This document shows positions 44,568-52,488 of a DNA stretch of 64,000 nt, in pieces. Positions within the stretch are counted from its first letter, which is position 1, and each line of letters begins with the position of its first letter. The position numbers and the translations under genes were made by a program. The stretch lies in NCBI GenBank assembly GCA_003574785.1, contig QORU01000008.1:324533-388532 (forward strand), read 5' to 3'. This DNA is from Taklimakanibacter deserti. GTDB taxonomy: Bacteria > Pseudomonadota > Alphaproteobacteria > Rhizobiales > Aestuariivirgaceae. The notes under the pieces are model-generated. The model saw nothing but the letters and a program-made list of their open reading frames with translations, was not told where the DNA came from and made no database searches.

Positions 44568-44843
44568 ATGAGCAAGATATTTCCTGCGCTGCAGCCAAAG
44601 AGCTCGTTCTTCCGCAACGGACTTGGGCTCGTATCTTCCACGGTTTTGGCAGGGCTTCTGGCGATTGATCGGAGCATTGCCAGGCATCGCGAAGAAGCGA
44701 TGCTCCGCGCTCTCGACCGGCGCTTGTTGGAGGATATCGGCTTTGAGCCGGCGCCCACGGTCGAGAGCAAACCGGACCATGCAAGCCGCAGCGACTTTGC
44801 CCCTTTGCGCGTATTGTTCGGCTGGACGCGCTTTGTCAACTGA
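44568..44843 (+). CDS. DUF1127 domain small protein
   Basis: A 91-residue protein with a DUF1127-type core (EAMLRALDRRLLEDIGFEP, ~residues 42-60). The N-terminus has a short hydrophobic segment. ATG 44568 follows AGAGGTG. Convergent with phyR. DUF1127 proteins are frequent members of stress regulons; function not certain. Confidence 0.75.
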   Translation: MSKIFPALQPKSSFFRNGLGLVSSTVLAGLLAIDRSIARHREEAMLRALDRRLLEDIGFEPAPTVESKPDHASRSDFAPLRVLFGWTRFVN

Positions 44844-44937
44844 GCGGCATCCTATGTGAAGCCTCGACTAAATCTCGAGATGCTATCGCCCATCGAGCAG
44901 AAATCGTCCTCTCGGTGGGCGTATTCTGGATGACCCC

Positions 44938-45741
44938 TCAGGCGGTCTTCCGGGTGAGCGTATGAGCGGCGGATTCGAAGAACAGCGCCTGGCTGATCAC
45001 CGCCTTCACCGTTTCCGGCTGGAAGGGCTTGGTGATCAGGAAGGTGGGCTCCGGCCGCTCGCCGGTCAAAAGCCGCTCCGGATAGGCGGTGATGAAGATC
45101 ACCGGTAGCTCGATATTCTGCAGGATCTCGTTCACCGCATTGATGCCTGAGCTGCCGTCGGCAAGCTGGATGTCGGCCAGCACCAGTCCGATGCCGCCTT
45201 TGCGGGCGATGGCCACGGCCTCGTTATGGGTGCGGGCGATGCCGGCCACATCATGGCCGAGCGAGCGGACGATATGCTCCACATCCATGGCGATGATGGG
45301 TTCATCCTCGATGATGAGGACATTGGTCGCGATCTGCTCGGCGATCTCGCGGCCGGCCTGGGTCAGGAGCTCGTCGAACTCCTTCTCGTCGACGTCCAGG
45401 ATGGCGGCGGCCTCGGCATTGCTGAAATCCTCGATGGAGAGGAGCAGGAAGGCCTGCCGGGCCGGCGGCGTGATGATGTCGAGCTTGTTGTCGATATCGT
45501 GATCGAAAGGCCGGCTTTCGGATTTCTGGCGGTTGATCCTGAGCGAGTGCCAGATCTTGGTGAAGACCTTGTAGAGCGCCACTTTAGGATTTAATTCATG
45601 ATCAAAGGAAGATGGATCGGCAAGCAGGGATTCAATGACTGCCGCGACATAGGCGTCGCCCGATTTCTGGTTGCCGGTCAGCGCCCGCGCATACCGTCTA
45701 AGATACGGAATATGCGGGGAAATTTTCTGTGCAATGGCCAT
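44938..45741 (-). CDS. phyR: Anti-anti-sigma response regulator PhyR
   Basis: A 267-residue regulator with an N-terminal sigma-like domain (IPYLRRYARALTGNQKSGDAY) and a C-terminal receiver. The phosphoacceptor Asp is D190 (VLADIQLADG), the same position as in PhyR of Methylobacterium, and VLIIEDEPIIAMDVE starts the receiver. Phosphorylated PhyR binds NepR and frees EcfG. The gene is divergent from nepR and carries an EcfG promoter of its own at 45792-45816, a positive loop. Confidence 0.95.
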   Translation of the reverse strand: MAIAQKISPHIPYLRRYARALTGNQKSGDAYVAAVIESLLADPSSFDHELNPKVALYKVFTKIWHSLRINRQKSESRPFDHDIDNKLDIITPPARQAFLLLSIEDFSNAEAAAILDVDEKEFDELLTQAGREIAEQIATNVLIIEDEPIIAMDVEHIVRSLGHDVAGIARTHNEAVAIARKGGIGLVLADIQLADGSSGINAVNEILQNIELPVIFITAYPERLLTGERPEPTFLITKPFQPETVKAVISQALFFESAAHTLTRKTA

Positions 45742-45791
45742 GCCTATCCCTCTGTCCCTGGTCGAATTTGGCAGCGTAGCAGCTGGTTTTC

Positions 45792-45816
45792 AACGTTTCG
45801 CGGCCGCTCCGGTTCC
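45792..45816 (-). promoter_or_regulatory. EcfG-type promoter for phyR
   Basis: On the minus strand GGAAC, 16 nt, CGTT, a full match to the EcfG consensus. The -10 lies about 50 nt before the phyR ATG. Confidence 0.85.
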
Positions 45817-45843
45817 TCGCCTCGCAAAAAAGTTCCGCCCCTA

Positions 45844-45869
45844 GGAAACCCTGGGGGGAAATGGGAGTT
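45844..45869 (+). promoter_or_regulatory. Weak EcfG-like promoter for nepR-ecfG
   Basis: GGAAA, 18 nt, GTT on the plus strand; degenerate in both the -35 box and spacing, hence tentative. It lies about 60 nt before nepR, where an EcfG site is usual. Confidence 0.35.
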
Positions 45870-45930
45870 ATCGGCATGTGGTGACGACTACAAATCGGAA
45901 GGGGTGCTGCTGAGGCAGGCCGAATCATGA

Positions 45931-46122
45931 ATGTCGAACGATGACGCCGAGGCGGCTGGTGGCCGTCCCAATAAAACAGGAACAAAGCCCGTGCTCGACC
46001 GCCAGATCCAAGCTCATATCGGCCGGAAATTGAAGGCCGTATACGACGAGGTCGCGGCCGAACCGCTGCCCAAGGAAATCATGGATTTGCTCGAGAAGCT
46101 GGAAAGTCGTTCCAAGGAATGA
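45931..46122 (+). CDS. nepR: Anti-sigma factor NepR
   Basis: A 63-residue protein with the NepR core LDRQIQAHIGRKLKAVYDEV and PLPKEIMDLLEKLE. It holds EcfG inactive until phosphorylated PhyR takes it over. The gene overlaps ecfG by 4 nt. A five-codon frame (45927-45944) overlaps its start codon out of frame. Confidence 0.93.
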   Translation: MSNDDAEAAGGRPNKTGTKPVLDRQIQAHIGRKLKAVYDEVAAEPLPKEIMDLLEKLESRSKE

Positions 46123-46688
46123 AGCTCAATCCGCAAATAACCGAAGAGATGCTGAAGTCGATCAGGTCGTTGCGCGCCTTCGCCGTTTCGCTGTGCGGCC
46201 GCACCGATCTCGCCGACGACCTGGTTCAGGAAACCATCGTCAAGGCCTGGTCCAATCTCGACAAATTCGAGGAGGGCACCAATCTCCAGGCCTGGCTTTT
46301 CACGATCTTGCGCAATCACTATTACTCCGAGATCCGCAAACGCCGGCGCGAGATCGAGGATGTCGAGGGCCGCTATTCGGCAACGCTCGCAACCCACCCC
46401 GCCCAGTATGGCCATCTCGACATGGCCGACTTCAAGGCGGCGATGCAGAAGCTCCCGGATGATCAGCGCGAAGCTCTCATCCTCGTCGGCGCTTCCGGCT
46501 TCTCCTACGAGGATGCCGCCAAGATCTGCGGCGTGGCGATCGGCACCATCAAGAGCCGGGTCAATCGCGCCCGCACCCATCTGGCCAAGCGTCTCAATAT
46601 CGAAAGCACCGCGGATATCGGCCCCGATCACACATCGGAGGCGACTTTCTCGCAATTGCGCCAGGGCGGCTCCGGAAAATCGGATTGA
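46119..46688 (+). CDS. ecfG: ECF sigma factor EcfG
   Basis: A 189-residue ECF sigma factor for the general stress response. Region 2 (SLCGRTDLADDLVQETIVKAW) is visible near residues 24-44 and region 4 (LPDDQREALILVGASGFSYE, then GVAIGTIKSRVNRARTHL) at ~110-155. Its start overlaps nepR (ATGA). It directs transcription from GGAAC-N16/17-CGTT promoters, several of which occur in this window. Confidence 0.94.
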   Translation: MKLNPQITEEMLKSIRSLRAFAVSLCGRTDLADDLVQETIVKAWSNLDKFEEGTNLQAWLFTILRNHYYSEIRKRRREIEDVEGRYSATLATHPAQYGHLDMADFKAAMQKLPDDQREALILVGASGFSYEDAAKICGVAIGTIKSRVNRARTHLAKRLNIESTADIGPDHTSEATFSQLRQGGSGKSD

Positions 46689-46704
46689 GGTCCGCAATCT
46701 AGGG

Positions 46705-46732
46705 AAAAGGCCCGCGAATTCGCGGGCCTTTT
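46705..46732. terminator. Bidirectional Rho-independent terminator
   Basis: AAAAGGCCCGCG and CGCGGGCCTTTT form a perfect 12-bp stem with flanking A and T runs, between ecfG and the convergent gene at 46754. Confidence 0.9.
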
Positions 46733-46753
46733 CTCTAACTCAGGAGCTTTCCG

Positions 46754-47014
46754 TCATCGCTTGCCAGAGCCTTGCTCGGGGCTGAGAGCCTTGAGTGCTC
46801 TATGGATTTCCGGGAGCTGGTTGCGTTCGCGGCCGCGCTCGTCCGACATGTTCTCGTCGTCCGATTCGAGCAGCCTCTTGGCGTCGAGTTCCCAGTTCTG
46901 AAGCACTTTGATCTTTTCTTCGCGCGACAGATCCTTAGCCTCGACCACCGCCATGGGATTGGGAAACATTCGTGACGGATCGGCGATCGCCTCATTAACG
47001 ACCGATTTTGTCAT
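46754..47014 (-). CDS. Hypothetical protein under an EcfG promoter
   Basis: An 86-residue hydrophilic protein with MFPNPMAVVEAKDLSREEK and QNWELDAKRLLESDDENM, and a polar C-terminus. Similar short acidic proteins near stress genes are common in Hyphomicrobiales; no function is known. A full EcfG promoter ends about 33 nt upstream of the ATG, so it belongs to the general stress regulon. Confidence 0.75.
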   Translation of the reverse strand: MTKSVVNEAIADPSRMFPNPMAVVEAKDLSREEKIKVLQNWELDAKRLLESDDENMSDERGRERNQLPEIHRALKALSPEQGSGKR

Positions 47015-47046
47015 TGCTGTACCCTTTCAGAATGTTGTTTAATATC

Positions 47047-47071
47047 AACGTAGGGATCGAGGCAGGGTTCC
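47047..47071 (-). promoter_or_regulatory. EcfG-type promoter for the 46754 gene
   Basis: GGAAC, 16 nt, CGTT on the minus strand, a full consensus match. The -10 is 33 nt before the ATG at 47014. Confidence 0.85.
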
Positions 47072-47123
47072 CAGGCGCTTCCCGCCAGGATTGTCGCCCG
47101 CGAGACGTTTGCGTCAGATCGCG

Positions 47124-47155
47124 ATCACTTCGGATCGTTTGCAATCGGAAGTGAT
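47124..47155. repeat. Imperfect palindrome upstream of the HisKA_2 kinase
   Basis: ATCACTTC and GAAGTGAT form perfect outer arms around a GGATC...AATCG centre. It may be an operator or a dispersed repeat unit. It lies about 55 nt before the kinase start. Confidence 0.5.
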
Positions 47156-47209
47156 GAACGTGATCGCCTTTTACTTGCCGGACCAGGCAAACCGGAAGGA
47201 CGTGCGAGA

Positions 47210-48625
47210 ATGTCTTCAACCAGCCGCATCAGGGCGCTGATGACGAATGGCAGTTTCTGGCGGCTGCGCGAGGAGATGAGCAGCGCGGCGCTGCTCCTGG
47301 GACTGGGGCTCCTGCTCCTGGTGGCGGCGATCTCGACCTATCTCTCCTGGGACACGTCCTATCGAAGCGCCTTGGCGCGCAATGCCAATGAGATCCGTGT
47401 CGCCAGCCTCGAGCTTCTCAATGCCGTGCAGAACGAGGAGATCGCGGCCAGGGAATTCCTGGTGACCGGCGATGACGCATCGCTCGCGGCCCATGATCGC
47501 AGCGAGGAGAGCTTGGGCGGCAAGCTCGCCAATCTCGCCGCCCTGACCGAAAAGGCAGGCCGTCATGCTGACGCCCTCCGCACGATCGGCGACCAGATCG
47601 CCGCGCGGTCAGCCCGCTTCAAGGAAGCCGTGGACGATCGCCGCGCGAGCGGCCTCGATGCCGCCTTCAACGAGGAGTTTCACAATGTGAGTGAAGCATC
47701 CCGCGACGAAATGGGCGGCCTGCTCCGGCAGATCGCCAATGCCGAGATGATCAATCTGGTGCAGAGCCGCAGCGACTCCGAGACCGGACGCTGGTGGCAG
47801 ACGGTCGGCTCGGTGACATCATTCCTTCTCTCCGGTCTGCTGTGCGTGGGCGCGCTGTTCCTGCTGCGCCGGCGCGTCAATCTGCTCAAGGCCAGCGAAC
47901 GGGTCCTCGCCGCCTTCAACGCGCAGCTTGAGATGAGCGTGCGCCAGAGGACACACGAATTGGAGGCGGCCAAGAGCGATATCCAGCGCGAGAAGGACCG
48001 GGCCGAGGCCTTGCTGGCGGATCTCAATCATCGGGTGGGCAACAGCCTGCAGATCGTGTCGTCCCTTCTCGGCATGCATGGGACGCGGGTCAAGAGCCAG
48101 GAAGCCCGCGACGTGATCGAGGCGGTGCGCGGCTGCGTCCATGCCATCGCCTCGGCGCAGCGCCGCGTGCGTCTCAGCGGCGCCAACGATCTCGTCGAGG
48201 TGAATCATTTCCTCGACACTCTGATCCAGGATTTGCGCTCGGCGCTCGGCGGAAATGAACACGTGACCATCAATCTGAAGGCCGATGAGGTCGTGGCGCC
48301 GAGCCATGATGCGGTGAGCATCGGCGTCATCGTCACCGAGGCGATCAACAATGCCATCAAATATGCCGGCAGCGCGGGAGGACCGCTCGGCATCGCGGTC
48401 ACGCTGGAGGGCGATCAGGCCAAGAAGCTCCAGCGTGTCACCGTGGAGGATGATGGTGCGGGCTATGACGACAGCAGCAGCCAGGCCGGGTTCGGCAGCC
48501 AGATCACCGAAGCGCTGTCGATGAGCCTGCGGGCGCAATTGACCCGCAGCCACGTCCTTCCTGCGGGACCCCGGCGTGGAACCCGCATCCAGCTCGACTT
48601 CACCAAGGATGCCCTCGCGGCCTGA
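47210..48625 (+). CDS. CHASE3/HisKA_2 sensor histidine kinase (PhyK-like)
   Basis: A 471-residue membrane kinase. One helix near residues 27-45 (ALLLGLGLLLLVAAIS), a periplasmic CHASE3-like domain, and a second helix near 204-222 (SFLLSGLLCVGALFLL) are followed by a HisKA_2 domain with H274 in DLNHRVGNSLQ and an HATPase domain (EAINNAIKYA). Kinases of this class phosphorylate PhyR, and the neighbourhood supports that role. Confidence 0.87.
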   Translation: MSSTSRIRALMTNGSFWRLREEMSSAALLLGLGLLLLVAAISTYLSWDTSYRSALARNANEIRVASLELLNAVQNEEIAAREFLVTGDDASLAAHDRSEESLGGKLANLAALTEKAGRHADALRTIGDQIAARSARFKEAVDDRRASGLDAAFNEEFHNVSEASRDEMGGLLRQIANAEMINLVQSRSDSETGRWWQTVGSVTSFLLSGLLCVGALFLLRRRVNLLKASERVLAAFNAQLEMSVRQRTHELEAAKSDIQREKDRAEALLADLNHRVGNSLQIVSSLLGMHGTRVKSQEARDVIEAVRGCVHAIASAQRRVRLSGANDLVEVNHFLDTLIQDLRSALGGNEHVTINLKADEVVAPSHDAVSIGVIVTEAINNAIKYAGSAGGPLGIAVTLEGDQAKKLQRVTVEDDGAGYDDSSSQAGFGSQITEALSMSLRAQLTRSHVLPAGPRRGTRIQLDFTKDALAA

Positions 48626-48670
48626 CGTCTGATTGATCCGGCCGGCGGCAATCTCAGGCGATCGTCACCG

Positions 48671-49105
48671 TCATTCCGTAACCGTCTTGGCGAAGCACCT
48701 GGCTAGATCTTGGGGCGCTCCAAGCTTCTCTGCCCAGCTTGCCAGTTCAGGCTTTTCCGACGGATCGGCATAACCGCCCCATACTTCGCGAAATTGCTTC
48801 TTTCCGTTGACCGTCTGGAAGAACATCATGCCGTCATCGCTAAGGGGTGTGGTGACGTAGGCGGCACTCCAGTTCCTGCTTTCTAGGATCGCGAGGAATT
48901 TCACCTCTGCGGGTTTCACCTTCTTGGTAATCGCCGAGGCGACGAGAGGGGCATATTCCTGCTTGCGCGCCTCTGTCACTTCGACCTTCACGCCGTCGCA
49001 ATCGTTCTTCGCGGCGAGAGCGGGCGTCAGCGTCATTCCCAGCCCCATGAGGCCGATCGTGACGCTTTTTGCGCCTCGATGGATAAGATCGCTGTATCCA
49101 CACAT
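48671..49105 (-). CDS. Exported hypothetical protein
   Basis: A 144-residue protein with a signal-like N-terminus (SVTIGLMGLGMTLTPALA) and two Cys in the mature part (NDCDG and ARCFAK). The remainder (LESRNWSAAYVTTPLSDDG, FREVWGGYADPSE) looks like a small periplasmic alpha/beta protein. ATG 49105 follows AGGAGGAGG. Family not recognised. Lies downstream of another secreted gene on the same strand. Confidence 0.65.
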   Translation of the reverse strand: MCGYSDLIHRGAKSVTIGLMGLGMTLTPALAAKNDCDGVKVEVTEARKQEYAPLVASAITKKVKPAEVKFLAILESRNWSAAYVTTPLSDDGMMFFQTVNGKKQFREVWGGYADPSEKPELASWAEKLGAPQDLARCFAKTVTE

Positions 49106-49199
49106 GAGTGGCCTCCTCCTTCCTTGCAGCGGGAAGTCTGCACCGGCGCTGGGAGGCCGGCCGGCGATCATGGCATCACCGCCCAGCGCCGGTGGAGAT

Positions 49200-49646
49200 T
49201 CAGTGGGTTGCCTGGCATGTTCCGAACGCTGTCAGGACCACCTCATGCGACACCACGGTGAAGGAAACGCCATCCTCCGATTTGGACGTCTGGACGATCC
49301 ATCCCGTAAGCCCATCCACGCCTTGCAGGGTCAGATTGTCTCCCACGCTCGACAGCGTGTCGACGGTGGAGACATGCGGCAGACCGTCGGCGCTCGTGCT
49401 CGCGATCACCCGATCGGTGTAATGGACGAGGACTCTCGCCGGCAATGCGAGGTCGCCAAGCGAAGCGCTTTCGGCACAGCCGCCATCCGCCTTGCAGAGC
49501 TGCGCCTTCGTCAGCGTGCAATCGGCGGGTGTCGGCAGTGCTTCCGTGGCAGGCTGCTGTGCCGGTGTTTCCGTCTTGGCTTCCTGGGCCAGCATTGTGC
49601 CACTCATGCAGGCGAGTGCAAGAGCCGCGATGGTGAATCTATGCAT
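49200..49646 (-). CDS. Exported Cys-bearing hypothetical protein
   Basis: A 148-residue protein with a Sec signal (FTIAALALACMSGTMLA), a Gln/Pro/Thr-rich linker, and four mature Cys (DCTL, LCKADGGC, GTCQ). No family recognised. Localisation outside the cytosol is likely. Sits in the stress island but no clear EcfG promoter is seen. Confidence 0.65.
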   Translation of the reverse strand: MHRFTIAALALACMSGTMLAQEAKTETPAQQPATEALPTPADCTLTKAQLCKADGGCAESASLGDLALPARVLVHYTDRVIASTSADGLPHVSTVDTLSSVGDNLTLQGVDGLTGWIVQTSKSEDGVSFTVVSHEVVLTAFGTCQATH

Positions 49647-49765
49647 TGGAGATGCTCCGTATGTTGAGCCAATCGATCAATCCGCTTCTCGCCCATGGTC
49701 CATTGCCAGGGCAAACAACCTGAACATGGCCTGTCGGAAAAGCGCAACCACTTCCAGAACCTGCG

Positions 49766-50047
49766 CTAGTAACAGGGCGGATAGGGTGGATAGCCGCAAT
49801 AAGCCGGCGCATAGACTGGCGGATAAACTCGCGGCGGTGGGTAATAAACTGGTGGAGGTCCCCCATAGTAGTAGTATTTCTTATGCTTATGCTGGGAGGC
49901 CTCGATAGCAGAGCCCACTATGGCGCCGGCGATCAGGCCGCCGATCAATGCCCCGCCATGATGCGCCCGGGCGGGTGTGCTGGTCATGATCATCATACCG
50001 GCGATTGCGGCCAAGGCAGCCAGTTTCACAGGTGACACTAAAGTCAT
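49766..50047 (-). CDS. Small exported Tyr/Pro-rich protein
   Basis: A 93-residue protein: signal peptide (LAALAAIAGMMIMTSTPARA), a glycine-zipper-like helix (GALIGGLIAGAIVGSAIEA), and a Tyr/Pro-rich tail (YYYYGGPPPVYYPPP). This resembles the small glycine-zipper, YXPP-tailed proteins found in envelope stress regulons. A promoter with GGAAC, 16 nt, CATT lies 52 nt upstream. Confidence 0.75.
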   Translation of the reverse strand: MTLVSPVKLAALAAIAGMMIMTSTPARAHHGGALIGGLIAGAIVGSAIEASQHKHKKYYYYGGPPPVYYPPPRVYPPVYAPAYCGYPPYPPCY

Positions 50048-50099
50048 CACTCGATCTCCGTGGATATCGTCCCGGGAGAGGCTCCCCCTCCGGACACCG

Positions 50100-50124
50100 A
50101 ATGCGGCGACGAGAAGATCGTTCC
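50100..50124 (-). promoter_or_regulatory. EcfG-like promoter variant (CATT -10)
   Basis: GGAAC, 16 nt, CATT on the minus strand; one mismatch from consensus. 52 nt before the ATG at 50047. The same variant occurs before csbD. Confidence 0.5.
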
Positions 50125-50277
50125 CGCACCGGTCGTCAAAAAGCACCGGGAAGGTTAATGGTCGTATTCGAGCGCAACGTTCATCGGGCGCTCGAGGGTG
50201 TCGTAAGGTAAAAACGAATTTCGCCGGCCGCGCTCAGCGCGGCCGACGGGAATGTAAAACTGTGATGGCGGTGAAGG

Positions 50278-50484
50278 TCAGAAGACCTTCCGGTCCTTCT
50301 CCCACTGCGCGACCTGCCTCTCGGCGTCATCGCGAGCGATGCCATAGATGTTCTGGATGCGCCCGATCAGCTCTTCGCGATTGCCGGCGATGACGTCCAG
50401 ATCGTCATTGGTGAGTTTTCCCCACTGCTGCTGGACCTGGCCCTTGAACATCTTCCAGTTACCCTCGATACGATCCCAGTTCAT
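50278..50484 (-). CDS. CsbD family stress protein
   Basis: A 68-residue protein with the CsbD signature NWDRIEGNWKMFKGQVQQQW and LTNDDLDVIAGNREELIGRI. CsbD proteins are small hydrophilic general-stress products of unclear function. ATG 50484 follows GAGGAACTC. An EcfG-like promoter variant is 36 nt upstream of the start. Confidence 0.9.
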   Translation of the reverse strand: MNWDRIEGNWKMFKGQVQQQWGKLTNDDLDVIAGNREELIGRIQNIYGIARDDAERQVAQWEKDRKVF

Positions 50485-50520
50485 GAGTTCCTCCATGCGC
50501 TGACATGTGCCTGAGGACAA

Positions 50521-50545
50521 AATGCGCCTGTGACCTGGTTGTTCC
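50521..50545 (-). promoter_or_regulatory. EcfG-like promoter variant for the csbD-type gene
   Basis: GGAAC, 16 nt, CATT on the minus strand; one mismatch from consensus. The -10 is 36 nt before the CsbD ATG. Confidence 0.5.
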
Positions 50546-50548
50546 CTC

Positions 50549-50596
50549 GCGCATGATCCGGAAAAGTGGATACCGGTTTTCCGAAAGATCATGCGC
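50549..50596. repeat. Short palindromic repeat (GCGCATGATC type)
   Basis: GCGCATGATC and GATCATGCGC are perfect ends around GAAAAGTGGATACCGGTTTTC. Same family as 2472-2521. It lies in the gap between the CsbD gene and the downstream HWE kinase. Confidence 0.78.
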
Positions 50597-50659
50597 AAAC
50601 AAAAGGATAAAGCGCGATGGTGACTCGAGGAAAAACCATCGCGCTTTAATGTCAGAAGG

Positions 50660-51715
50660 CTAGATCAGCTCGCTTTGCGGCATGGTCAGCCGGTAGCTGA
50701 TGCCCTCGGGGGTGAATTCGAGCTTGGCTTTGCCCTGTACCGACAGAGGCACCACCTCTTCGAGGAGGACGCGGCCGAAATGCCGCGCATTGGGCGGCGC
50801 GACCTTGGGGCCTGCGGTCTCGGTCCACAGAATCTGGAACAGGGGATTGGCCTCGGAAGCCTTCGCGATGAGGGACCAGGTGATGTCGACCCGGCCGGTC
50901 TCACCCGACAAGGCGCCGAATTTCAGTGCATTGGCGGTGAGCTCGTAGAGCGCCAGCGCCACATGCTGTGCCGCTGACGGCCGGAGCGACATCTGATCGC
51001 CCCCGTAGTGCACGCGCTCCGCCGCCTTGCCGGCGAAGAGCAGCACTTGCGTGCGAATGAGCTCGCCCATTGCGGCGCCCCGCCAATTCTCGTCGGTAAG
51101 AATGTCATGGGCGCGCGACAGCGACATCAACCGGCCGGAAAATCGCTGATTGAACTCGTCGATGGTCGAAGACGTCTGGCCGGTGCGGTTGGCGATGCCC
51201 TGGATGACGGCAAGCAGGTTCTTCGACCGGTGCGCCAGTTCAAGCAGGAGCACCCGCATATGATATTCGGTTTGCTTGCGCTCGCCGATGTCGATGGCGG
51301 CACAGAGCAGGCCCTTCTCTTTCCGTTTCTTGTCCAGGCTGGCAGGCGCGATGCGCAGTTCGAACCATCGCGGCTTGCCGTTGACCAGCATCTGGAATTC
51401 GACGGTCTGCGGCTCGCCGCTCTCCAAGGCCTTGCGCTTGGCCGGGACAATGATGTTCACGGTTTCGGCGGAAAAGATATCCTCATCGGCGTGGCCGACG
51501 AATTGTTGCGGCTGGTAGCCGGCGGGCGGGTTGTTGACCCATACATATTTGAGATCGCTATCCTGGTGGTAGAGCATGGCGCCCGACAGGCCCACCGCCG
51601 TCGAGACGTCATTGAGCATCGCGGCCGCTGTCGCGTCGCGCTCCTTGTTTCCCCTCTTGTTGCTGTTTGCCGCCTGTCGCACGATATACGCTTGAGGTCT
51701 GTTACGGGAAAGCAC
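50660..51715 (-). CDS. PAS / HWE-type histidine kinase
   Basis: A 351-residue soluble kinase. A PAS fold (VNNPPAGYQPQQFVGHADED, DIGERKQTEYH) precedes an HWE/HisKA_2-type domain with H162 in LELAHRSKNLLAV, and an ATP-binding domain (ALALYELTANALKFGALSG). It may signal to PhyR or another regulator of the stress island. No transmembrane helix. Start uncertain between 51715 and later Met codons. Confidence 0.83.
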   Translation of the reverse strand: MLSRNRPQAYIVRQAANSNKRGNKERDATAAAMLNDVSTAVGLSGAMLYHQDSDLKYVWVNNPPAGYQPQQFVGHADEDIFSAETVNIIVPAKRKALESGEPQTVEFQMLVNGKPRWFELRIAPASLDKKRKEKGLLCAAIDIGERKQTEYHMRVLLLELAHRSKNLLAVIQGIANRTGQTSSTIDEFNQRFSGRLMSLSRAHDILTDENWRGAAMGELIRTQVLLFAGKAAERVHYGGDQMSLRPSAAQHVALALYELTANALKFGALSGETGRVDITWSLIAKASEANPLFQILWTETAGPKVAPPNARHFGRVLLEEVVPLSVQGKAKLEFTPEGISYRLTMPQSELI

Positions 51716-51763
51716 GGCAGAGTACTCGAAACATTGGGACTTGTCTCAACTCCCTTTTGAGAA

Positions 51764-51792
51764 GGCCCGGAGCGGTTCGTCCGCTCCGGGCC
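51764..51792 (-). terminator. Hairpin terminator after the PRC-barrel gene
   Basis: GGCCCGGAGCGG and CCGCTCCGGGCC make a perfect 12-bp stem with a 5-nt loop, followed by a weak T-rich run on the minus strand. Confidence 0.7.
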
Positions 51793-51810
51793 GGGCAAGC
51801 TCGTTATCAG

Positions 51811-52425
51811 TTACTGTTGCGGCGTCGTGCTCGAACCGCCGCTCGGCGTTGTCGGCGTCGTCGGCGACGAGCCTGAAGCCGGCGCCTTCACCAGGAACAG
51901 GGTCTTGTCGAAGGCGGGAGCCTTTTCCAGCTCCTCACGCGAGGCCTGGACCGTCAGCTTGATCGCGTTGTTCTCGTCCTTCGTCACGGTGATCTTGTCC
52001 AGAGGCAGGGCCACGTCCTTCTCGCCCATGCCGAGGAAGCCGCCGACACCGACGATCACCGCCTGGATCGCGCCCTTATCGTCGAAGATCAGGTCGTTGA
52101 TGTCGCCGATATTCTCGTCTGTCGTCGTATAGACGGCACTGCCGATGAAGCTCGTGGCGAGCACCGCCTTGCCGGCATCGACCGTCACGGCGAGGTTGGA
52201 ATCCGACGGCTTGGGTTGCTCAGCCGTGGTGTCGTCCTTCGGCTGTTCCGAAGACTTTGACGGATCTGGTGCCGTCGTTGGCGCTTCAGTGGACGGTTGC
52301 TGCTTCTGCTGCATCTCCTGGGAGGGCTGCGTGGAAGGCTGCTGGTCCGGCGTCGTCTGGGCAAAAGCAACTGCGCTCGCCATCAGAGCCGCGAGCGAGA
52401 TTGCAGGGATGGCGAATCTTTTCAT
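51811..52425 (-). CDS. Secreted PRC-barrel domain protein
   Basis: A 204-residue exported protein: signal peptide (IPAISLAALMASAVAFA), a Gln/Pro/Ser-rich linker, then a PRC-barrel domain (DENIGDINDLIFDDKGAIQA, VIVGVGGFLGMGEKDVALPL) and a Gly/Ser/Pro-rich tail. PRC-barrel proteins are common EcfG regulon members. A promoter with GGAAC, 17 nt, CGTT lies 37 nt upstream, inside the end of the iron permease gene. Confidence 0.85.
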   Translation of the reverse strand: MKRFAIPAISLAALMASAVAFAQTTPDQQPSTQPSQEMQQKQQPSTEAPTTAPDPSKSSEQPKDDTTAEQPKPSDSNLAVTVDAGKAVLATSFIGSAVYTTTDENIGDINDLIFDDKGAIQAVIVGVGGFLGMGEKDVALPLDKITVTKDENNAIKLTVQASREELEKAPAFDKTLFLVKAPASGSSPTTPTTPSGGSSTTPQQ

Positions 52426-52462
52426 GAGGGAACTCCTTGAATTCTCTGGCCGTCACTCTCCT

Positions 52463-52488
52463 AACGCGCTTTTCGCGCATCAGGTTCC
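52463..52488 (-). promoter_or_regulatory. EcfG-type promoter for the secreted PRC-barrel gene
   Basis: GGAAC, 17 nt, CGTT on the minus strand. It overlaps the last codons of the iron permease gene, and the -10 is 37 nt before the ATG at 52425. Confidence 0.75.
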
